39,594 bases of DNA, from assembly GCA_015488555.1 (NCBI GenBank), contig WFNO01000077.1:1-39594 (forward strand), in the 5' to 3' direction. Both the position numbers and the translations under genes were made by a program. The notes under the pieces were generated by a model. That model saw only the letters and a program-made list of their open reading frames with translations. It did no database searches and was not told the DNA's origin. Numbering within the stretch: the stretch's first letter is position 1; each line of letters begins with the position of its first letter. The DNA is from Gammaproteobacteria bacterium. Its GTDB lineage: Bacteria; Pseudomonadota; Gammaproteobacteria; SZUA-140. Below, piece after piece: positions 33,897 to 39,594 of this stretch.

Positions 33897-33927
33897 CAGA
33901 TATCAGACGTCAGGTGTCAGATATCAG
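33897..33927. repeat. short direct repeat upstream of sat
   Basis: CAGATATCAG occurs at 33897-33906 and again at 33918-33927, separated by ACGTCAGGTGT, which itself carries a TCAG echo. It lies in the 141-bp gap between the cation transporter gene and sat. It may be a fragment of a dispersed minisatellite. Confidence 0.7.
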
Positions 33928-33960
33928 GATTTTAAGACGCCGTCGCACCCGTGCGGTGTT

Positions 33961-34890
33961 TCAGGGGTCGGGCGGGTGGAGGCGGTCCAGCTGGATGGGC
34001 ACCACCTGCTGGGGTTCCGGCTGCAGGGTGACGTGTTCGATGGCATAGCGTTCCTTGAGCAGCCGCTGGAGATCGGACAGCACGCGGGTCCACTGGCGCA
34101 TGTCGTCGATGACCACGTGCGCGGACAAGGCCACCAGCCCGGAGGACAGAGTCCAGATGTGCAGGTCGTGGATGGAGCGCACTCCTGGCACTGCTGCCAT
34201 GGCGCGGCCGACTTCCGGCAGATCGATGTAGGGCGGTACGCCCTCCATGAGGACGTGCAGGACGTCGCGCAACAGGCGCATACTGGAGGCGAGGATGAGG
34301 GCGCAGATGAGCAGGGAGAGCAGGGGGTCGATGGGATTCCAGCCAGTGAGGGTGACGACGATGCCAGCAAGCAAAGCGGCCACCGAGCCCAGCAGATCCC
34401 CCAGCACGTGTAGCAGGGCGGCACGGGTGTTAAGATTCTGCTCGCCACTGTGCAGGATCCTGACCACCACCAGGTTTACCACCAGGCCCAGGGTGGCGAT
34501 GACTATAACGATGCCGCCGTCCACTTCGTGGGGCTGGCGCAGGCGTTCTATCGCGTGATAGGCAATACTTCCCACCACTACCAACATGAACAGACCGTTG
34601 GCCAGGGCCGCTACGGCCTCGGCCCGCACTAGGCCGTAGGAATGGCGGGCCGAAGGTGGCTGTTGGGCCACCCAGGCGGCGAAGGCTGCCAGGCCCAACG
34701 CGGTAGCGTCCGAGACCATATGGCCGGCATCGCTCAGCAGAGCCAGGGAGTCGGCCCACCAGCCTCCCAGTGCCTCCACCACCGCGAAACCCACCGTGAT
34801 GCCTAGACTCCATAACAGTCTACGGCCGGTACGGCGACCGTGGTCGTGGGCTTCGTGGGGGGCGTGCAGGTGGGGAGGGCGGCCAGTCAT
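33961..34890 (-). CDS. cation diffusion facilitator (CzcD/ZitB type)
   Basis: A six-helix inner-membrane exporter of zinc or similar divalent metals. The 309-residue protein has a His-rich N-terminus (HLHAPHEAHDHG), the LSDAGHMVSD metal site in helix 2, HVLGDLLGSVAALLAG with the second HxxxD site in helix 5, and a C-terminal cytoplasmic domain (VPGVRSIHDLHIWTLSSG). ATG 34890 is chosen by family start; its ribosome binding site is weak. It lies 50 bp after ppa and is probably co-transcribed. Mg2+ or Zn2+ control of pyrophosphatases is a possible link, but that is speculation. Confidence 0.9.
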   Translation of the reverse strand: MTGRPPHLHAPHEAHDHGRRTGRRLLWSLGITVGFAVVEALGGWWADSLALLSDAGHMVSDATALGLAAFAAWVAQQPPSARHSYGLVRAEAVAALANGLFMLVVVGSIAYHAIERLRQPHEVDGGIVIVIATLGLVVNLVVVRILHSGEQNLNTRAALLHVLGDLLGSVAALLAGIVVTLTGWNPIDPLLSLLICALILASSMRLLRDVLHVLMEGVPPYIDLPEVGRAMAAVPGVRSIHDLHIWTLSSGLVALSAHVVIDDMRQWTRVLSDLQRLLKERYAIEHVTLQPEPQQVVPIQLDRLHPPDP

Positions 34891-34940
34891 CGGCGACTGT
34901 TTGCTGGCATGGGAGAAACGCCCATTCGGGGGGAAGGCTT

Positions 34941-35489
34941 TCAGAAGCAGGGTTTCTCGGGTGCGCGCTCGTACCGTTCCAGGCTCTCGAGTATTTCCCT
35001 GTGGGCCAGCTCCGGACCGCCCCAGCCCTCGATGCGCACCCATTTGTTGGGTTCCAGGTCCTTGTAATGCGAGAAGAAATGGGTGATCTGGCCGAGCAGG
35101 TGGGGGGGCAGATCCTGAGCAGAGCGCACGTGGGAGTAGAGGTTGCAGAGAGCATCCGTGGGAACGGCCAGAATCTTACCGTCTTGCCCGGCCTCGTCAC
35201 GCATGTGCAGCAGGTCTACCGGCCGGCAGGTGATGACTGAACCACTGATGAGGGGTACGGGGGTGATTACCAGTACGTCCACCGGATCGCCGTCCTCGGA
35301 GAGGCTGTGGGGAATATAGCCATAGTTGCAGGGATAGTACATGGCTGCGGTCATGAAACGATCTACGAACATGGCGCCGGTGCCTTTGTCCACCTCGTAC
35401 TTCACCGGTTCGCTGTGTGCTGGGATCTCGATGATGACATTGACTTCGTCCGGGACCCGTTCGCCCGGAGTGACCCTGTCCAGGTTCAT
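34941..35489 (-). CDS. ppa: soluble inorganic pyrophosphatase, family I
   Basis: Splits pyrophosphate to two phosphates in the cytoplasm and pulls biosynthetic reactions forward. The 182-residue protein fits family [33 protein letters not shown], the metal-binding DGDPVDVLV and the C-terminal [20 protein letters not shown] precedes the ATG. It is transcribed divergently from hppA and followed by the cation transporter and sat. Having both a soluble and a proton-pumping pyrophosphatase in one neighbourhood means PPi use must be balanced between heat and energy capture. Confidence 0.96.
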   Translation of the reverse strand: MNLDRVTPGERVPDEVNVIIEIPAHSEPVKYEVDKGTGAMFVDRFMTAAMYYPCNYGYIPHSLSEDGDPVDVLVITPVPLISGSVITCRPVDLLHMRDEAGQDGKILAVPTDALCNLYSHVRSAQDLPPHLLGQITHFFSHYKDLEPNKWVRIEGWGGPELAHREILESLERYERAPEKPCF

Positions 35490-35559
35490 GGTTTTGACTC
35501 CTGATTATGTTTAGGTGATCTTTGTGCGGTCTTGCCGCGGGTGGCGAGAAAAGGCGGCT

Positions 35560-35565
35560 ATTATA
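35560..35565 (-). promoter_or_regulatory. -10 box of the ppa promoter
   Basis: TATAAT on the minus strand, about 70 bp before the ppa ATG. The -35 at 17 bp is GTGCGC, a weak match. Confidence 0.35.
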
Positions 35566-35925
35566 GCGCCTGCTCGGGCGCCGCGCACCGGGCGATTTCT
35601 CGGCGGGGCATCTTGGCGCTGGCCTGGGTGCAGGCCATGCCGACGTGTTCCGCCGTAGCGGGCGCCTGAATGAAAATCACCAGCGTTCCAAGAGGTTGCG
35701 AGCCACGGTCACGCATGTGGTGTTGCGCTGCTTGCCCGTAGCCCAGGTACGGGACTGCGCTGCCCAGCTGTAAACGCACAACACGACTCGCGCGGAATTT
35801 GAGATGGGTTCTAGGTGTTTGATTTGCCGCAAGGGTTCTAATATTCTGGACGCAGGGAGGGCTGTGCAGCCTGTTGGGCCCGACCGGAGCACGCGAGTCG
35901 AAACCGACCAACAATAACGAGAAAG

Positions 35926-35945
35926 GGGCATGTCGCAACATGCCC
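35926..35945 (+). other. hairpin in the hppA leader
   Basis: GGGCATGT (35926-35933) pairs perfectly with ACATGCCC (35938-35945) over a CGCA loop, ending 25 nt before the hppA ATG. The ribosome binding site (AGGGGGAAAT) lies after the stem and stays open. It may stabilise the mRNA. Confidence 0.5.
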
Positions 35946-35970
35946 GGGTCTTCAAAAAATAGGGGGAAAT

Positions 35971-37980
35971 ATGAGCATTTCTCATCTATTGCCCCCCCTG
36001 CTGGGAGCCGGGGGATTGTATGTGGCATATCGTGTCTACCAGCTAGTAAAGCAATATCCAGGCGGCGAAGGCAAGATCGCCGAAATCGCTGAGGCCATCC
36101 ACAATGGGGCCATGGTGTTCATCCGCCGCGAATACCAGATGCTGGGCATCTTCGTGGCCGTGGTGGCGGTATTGCTGTGGATGTCTCTGGGCTTCGCCAC
36201 GATGTTTGCCTTCCTAGTGGGGGCCTTCAGTTCCGCCACGGCGGGCTACATCGGCATGTACACGGCCACCAAGGCCAATGTGCGCACGACAGTGGCTGCC
36301 CATGACAAAGGGGCGCCCGAGGCCCTCTCAGTGGCCTTCTTTGGTGGTTCCATTATGGGCCTGGCGGTGGCTTCCGTGGGCTTGTTGGGGTTGGGCTTCT
36401 TGTATCTGATTTTCGGCGGCGACCCGGAGACCGCGGTGGTGATTCACGGTTTCGGCATGGGGGCTTCCAGCGTGGCGCTGTTTTCCCGTGTGGGTGGTGG
36501 CATCTACACCAAGAGCGCGGACGTGGGCGCGGACCTGGTGGGCAAGGTGGAAGCCGGTATTCCGGAGGACGACCCGCGCAACCCGGGCGTGATCGCCGAC
36601 AACGTGGGTGACAACGTGGGCGACGTGGCCGGCATGGGCTCGGACATCTTCGAGTCCTATTGCGGTGCCATGATCGCCACCATCGCCATGGCCTCCACCA
36701 TGGCCGTGGAACGCTTGGCCCAGCTGGGGGAGCGCGCCGATCTCATGTTTCTACCGCTGGCCCTGGCCTCCGGCGGGCTGCTCTGCTCCATCGCCGGCAT
36801 CGTGCTGGTGCGCAAGTCCTCGCACAAGTCGCCGGAGGTGGCCCTGCGCACTGGAACCATCGGTGCCACGGTGCTGTTCATTATGTTGGCCTATCTTATC
36901 ATCCTCATGGTGGGGGTGAACGGTGCCGTCTGGGGAGCGGTACTGGTTGGCGCCTTGGGCGGAATCATCATCGGATTGGTAACGGAATTCTACACGTCCG
37001 GGCCTCCTGTCCGGCACATTGCCAAAGCGGGGGAGACCGGCCCTGCCACGGTGATGATCGCGGGGCTGGCCACGGGCATGCAGTCGGTGGTGGTGCCGTT
37101 GCTTACCATCGCCACCATCATTTACGTCTCCAGCGAATTGTGCGGGCTCTATGGCGTGGGCGTGGCCGCCGTGGGCATGTTGGCGACGGTGGGGATCACC
37201 ATGGCCATCGACGCCTACGGTCCGGTGGCGGACAATGCCGGTGGTATCGCTGAGATGGGTGAGTTGGGAGAGGACACCCGCAAGATCACGGACTCTCTGG
37301 ACGAGCTGGGCAACACCACCGCGGCCATCGGCAAGGGCTTCGCCATCGGTGCCGCGGCGCTGGCGGCTCTGGCCATCATCACCGCCTATGTGCAGGAGGT
37401 CTCCATGCACGTGGTGGATTTCAGCCTCGAGCTGGGCGAGCCCAAGGTGCTCATGGGCATCTTCCTGGGAGGCATTTTTCCCTTCCTCGTGGCTTCGCTC
37501 ACCATGACCGCGGTAGGGGATGCCGCCTTCGACATGATCAAGGAGATTCGACGTCAGTTCAGGGAGATTCCCGGGCTTATGGAAGGCACCGCCAAGCCCG
37601 ACAGCGACCGCTGTGTGGATATCGCCACCCAAGCGGCTTTGAAGAAGATGATCCTGCCGGGGGTGCTCGCGGTCTCGGCGCCGGTGGTGGTGGGCTTCGG
37701 CATCGGTCCCCAGGCCTTGGGCGGCATGCTCGGCGGCGCCCTGGTGGCCGGGGTGTTGCTGGCGCTCACCATGGCCAATGCCGGTGGGGCCTGGGACAAC
37801 GCCAAGAAATACGTGGAGCAGGGTAATCTGGGAGGCAAAGGTTCCGACGTCCACAAAGCCACGGTAGTGGGGGACACGGTGGGCGATCCTTTCAAGGACA
37901 CTTCCGGTCCTTCCATGAACATCCTTATCAATGTATTGGCCATCGTCAGCCTGGTGATCGCTCCCCTACTGGGGGATTGA
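35971..37980 (+). CDS. hppA: membrane-bound proton-translocating pyrophosphatase, K+-dependent type
   Basis: Uses PPi hydrolysis to pump protons (or Na+) out of the cytoplasm, or makes PPi from the gradient. The 669-residue protein has many membrane helices and the substrate motif [20 protein letters not shown]. The residue that separates K+-dependent from K+-independent enzymes is Ala451 in [14 protein letters not shown] (Lys in K+-independent enzymes), so this one should need K+. Whether it moves H+ or Na+ cannot be told from the sequence. AGGGGGAAAT precedes the ATG. The stop codon lies inside a 14-bp repeat. The pfp gene lies immediately beyond, convergent. Confidence 0.95.
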   Translation: MSISHLLPPLLGAGGLYVAYRVYQLVKQYPGGEGKIAEIAEAIHNGAMVFIRREYQMLGIFVAVVAVLLWMSLGFATMFAFLVGAFSSATAGYIGMYTATKANVRTTVAAHDKGAPEALSVAFFGGSIMGLAVASVGLLGLGFLYLIFGGDPETAVVIHGFGMGASSVALFSRVGGGIYTKSADVGADLVGKVEAGIPEDDPRNPGVIADNVGDNVGDVAGMGSDIFESYCGAMIATIAMASTMAVERLAQLGERADLMFLPLALASGGLLCSIAGIVLVRKSSHKSPEVALRTGTIGATVLFIMLAYLIILMVGVNGAVWGAVLVGALGGIIIGLVTEFYTSGPPVRHIAKAGETGPATVMIAGLATGMQSVVVPLLTIATIIYVSSELCGLYGVGVAAVGMLATVGITMAIDAYGPVADNAGGIAEMGELGEDTRKITDSLDELGNTTAAIGKGFAIGAAALAALAIITAYVQEVSMHVVDFSLELGEPKVLMGIFLGGIFPFLVASLTMTAVGDAAFDMIKEIRRQFREIPGLMEGTAKPDSDRCVDIATQAALKKMILPGVLAVSAPVVVGFGIGPQALGGMLGGALVAGVLLALTMANAGGAWDNAKKYVEQGNLGGKGSDVHKATVVGDTVGDPFKDTSGPSMNILINVLAIVSLVIAPLLGD

Positions 37981-38012
37981 GGTTGGGGGATTGAGGTTGG
38001 GGGATCGAGGCT
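37971..38012 (+). repeat. 14-bp tandem repeat at the end of hppA
   Basis: Three copies of GGGGGATTGAGGTT (37971-37984, 37985-37998, and 37999-38012 with two changes). The hppA stop TGA (37978-37980) is part of the first copy. Confidence 0.9.
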
Positions 38013-38043
38013 GAAAGTGGGGAAGTTGTGAACGCAAAGTAAC

Positions 38044-38142
38044 GCCCGGCATGCCGGGTTGTGCTTGCCCCGCGGGCGGAACAGGAAGGGGGTGGTGCAA
38101 CCGCACCACTCCTGTCTCTTTGGTGGTTACGGGTTCCTGTTC
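38044..38142. repeat. nested inverted repeats between convergent hppA and pfp
   Basis: CCCGGCATGCCGGG (38044-38057) is a perfect 14-bp palindrome. Next, GAACAGGAA (38079-38087) pairs with TTCCTGTTC (38134-38142) as an outer arm, and within it GTGGTGC (38092-38098) pairs with GCACCAC (38103-38109) over an AACC loop. No T-run follows on either strand. The layout is like a REP-type or terminator element closing two convergent genes. Confidence 0.65.
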
Positions 38143-38154
38143 GCCAGCCCAGCC

Positions 38155-39417
38155 TCATTTGAGTTCGAACGGCGGCAGTTTCTTGGGTACAGCCTGGTTC
38201 TTCAGGCGTATGTAGCGGGGTAGCCCGTTGCGGAAAGGAGGATAGTCCTCCCCTTTGATGAGAGGGGCGAGATAATCCCGACACTTCTCGGTGATGCCGA
38301 AGCCGTCGCGGGTGATGAAGCTCCTGGGCATCATCTTCTCCACGTTGGCCACTTTCTTCAGAGGGGCCGTGCCCACGCCCCAACGATAGGGCTTGTTCGA
38401 ACGCCGTTCGATGGTGGGCATCACCGCGTTGTTGCCCTGCAAGGCCAGGCGTACCGCGGCCTGGCCCATGGCGTAGGCCTGTTCCACGTCCGTCTTGGAA
38501 GCGATGTGGCGCGCGGCGCGTTGTAGGTAGTCAGCCACCCCCCAGTGGTACTTGTAGCCCAGACCTTCTTTGACGATGCCGGCCACCACCGGCGCTACCC
38601 CGCCGAGCTGGGCATGGCCGAAGGCATCGCGCATGCCCTGATCGGAGAGGAACTTGCCGTCGGGCCCGCGCACGCCTTCGGAGACCACCACCGAACAATA
38701 TCCGTGGCGCTGGACCATCTCTTCCACCCGGGCCAGGAACTTGTCCTGATCGAAGGGGATCTCGGGGAAGAGGATGACGATGGGCAGGTTGTAGGGTTCC
38801 CCGGCAGCCAGGCCCCCGGCGGCGGCGATCCAGCCGGCGTGGCGGCCCATCACCTCCAGCACGAAGACCTTGGTGGAGGTCTTGGCCATGGAGGCCACGT
38901 CGAAACTGGCCTCCAGGGTGGAAACGGCGATGTATTTGGCCACCGAGCCGAAACCGGGGCAGTTGTCGGTGATGGGCAGGTCGTTGTCCACGGTCTTGGG
39001 TACGTGGATGGCCTGGATGGGATAGCCCATGCGTTCCGAAAGCTGGGATACCTTGAGGCAGGTGTCCGCCGAGTCCCCACCGCCGTTGTAGAAGAAATAA
39101 CCGATGTCGTGGGCCTCGAAGACTTCGATCAGGCGTTCGTATTCACGCCGGTTCTCGTCCAGGCCTTTGAGTTTGTAGCGACAGGAACCGAAGGCACCCG
39201 CCGGGGTGTGATGCAAGGCAGCGATGGCAGTGGCCGTCTCTTTGCTGGTATCGATGAGGTCTTCCGTGAGGGCGCCGATGATGCCATTGCGTCCTGCATA
39301 GACCTTGCCGATCTTATCCCTGTGCTTGCGGGCCGTTTCGATGACACCACAAGCGCTGGCGTTGATGACCGCAGTGACCCCTCCCGACTGGGCGTAAAAG
39401 GCGTTTTTTCTTGTCAT
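38155..39417 (-). CDS. pfp: pyrophosphate-dependent 6-phosphofructokinase
   Basis: Phosphorylates fructose 6-phosphate with PPi instead of ATP; the reaction is reversible, so it can return PPi while making fructose 6-phosphate. The 420-residue protein has the marks of PPi use: an extra Asp in GGGDSADT where ATP enzymes have GGDGS, and Lys in PKTVDND where ATP enzymes have Gly. MGRHAGWIAAAGG is the substrate-binding segment. GGGAGGTTGCC precedes the ATG. In Methylococcus such an enzyme also acts on sedoheptulose 7-phosphate, and tal occurs in this window. The 177 bp upstream hold nothing I recognise. Confidence 0.95.
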   Translation of the reverse strand: MTRKNAFYAQSGGVTAVINASACGVIETARKHRDKIGKVYAGRNGIIGALTEDLIDTSKETATAIAALHHTPAGAFGSCRYKLKGLDENRREYERLIEVFEAHDIGYFFYNGGGDSADTCLKVSQLSERMGYPIQAIHVPKTVDNDLPITDNCPGFGSVAKYIAVSTLEASFDVASMAKTSTKVFVLEVMGRHAGWIAAAGGLAAGEPYNLPIVILFPEIPFDQDKFLARVEEMVQRHGYCSVVVSEGVRGPDGKFLSDQGMRDAFGHAQLGGVAPVVAGIVKEGLGYKYHWGVADYLQRAARHIASKTDVEQAYAMGQAAVRLALQGNNAVMPTIERRSNKPYRWGVGTAPLKKVANVEKMMPRSFITRDGFGITEKCRDYLAPLIKGEDYPPFRNGLPRYIRLKNQAVPKKLPPFELK

Positions 39418-39594
39418 GTGGCAACCTCCCTTCGCTGGACTGGCTGGATGAGCGCGCTGTGACCCTTGCCGGTGCTCCGGATACCCTGCCCTGCGGGTGC
39501 CGGCTGGGCCTGCAGGGGCCAGACTGCCTGCCGCATCGGACCCTGGAAGGCGCCCGCGGGAGGCGCCTGTGCCCGCCGCGACTGCATACGGTAC

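Larger units (their letters stand above)
35490..35970. other. 481-bp divergent region between ppa and hppA
   Basis: No convincing gene is present; a 155-codon minus-strand frame here has no family pattern and is rejected. For ppa, a perfect TATAAT lies at plus 35560-35565 (minus strand) with a poor -35. For hppA, TAATAT at 35839-35844 is the best -10 candidate, also without a good -35. A leader hairpin is listed separately. Confidence 0.5.

Noticed and set aside
35561-36028. 155-codon minus-strand frame between ppa and hppA
   Set aside because: No ribosome binding site or family pattern, and it overlaps the hppA start.

Overview
The window is GC-rich, densely coded bacterial chromosome with short operons on both strands. 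I found no phage, transposase, integrase, tRNA, rRNA or CRISPR array. The gene content suggests a chemolithotrophic gammaproteobacterium, probably a sulfur oxidiser or a relative of nitrifiers and methanotrophs. Reasons: a dissimilatory-style ATP sulfurylase, a membrane pyrophosphatase beside a PPi-dependent phosphofructokinase, an ncgABC-nirK cluster like that of Nitrosomonas europaea, a split class II ribonucleotide reductase (nrdJa/nrdJb), DUF1820 and DUF3579 proteins, and the gene orders mpl-ubiX and thiD-thiE-hemL. The lineage is inferred, not proven.

Layout. 1-2983 (+): the 3' part of a HmuY-family protein fused to a cupredoxin domain, then a membrane-anchored protein of four CbiX/SirB-like modules. 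3016-3366 (-): a DUF1820 protein. 3606-7229 (+): a promoter covered by two NsrR-type operators, then a multicopper oxidase, a dihaem and a monohaem cytochrome c, copper nitrite reductase and a clear terminator. 7247-10178 (-): transaldolase, a fructosamine-kinase-like protein, a tiny coupled ORF and MgtC. 10719-14438 (+): a small conserved protein, a free-standing methionine synthase reactivation domain, a membrane protein, mpl and ubiX. 14509-19424 (-): a lipoprotein, a patatin, a DUF3579 protein, cca and an NDUFA9-like protein. 19633-21719 (+): a Sad-type aldehyde dehydrogenase and a methyltransferase. 21756-27849 (-): thiD, thiE, hemL and a 1025-residue beta-propeller protein. 27985-28158 (+): rubredoxin. 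28262-32309 (-): a cytochrome c, a small protein, and nrdJb/nrdJa. 32638-39417: sat, a cation diffusion facilitator, ppa, hppA and pfp.

Two parts form recognisable systems. The nirK operon is a nitrite/NO-responsive copper and haem electron-transfer unit, and its control is visible in the DNA: the operators overlap the -10 box and lie just past the start site. The right end gathers four enzymes that make or use pyrophosphate (Sat, Ppa, HppA, PPi-PFK) within about 7 kb, which suggests a shared PPi energy economy. The least explained part is the left end, where a HmuY-cupredoxin fusion sits beside an apparently extracytoplasmic chelatase-like protein with only one intact metal-binding module. 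Short tandem or inverted repeats recur inside or next to several genes (ncgA, ubiX, sat, hppA).
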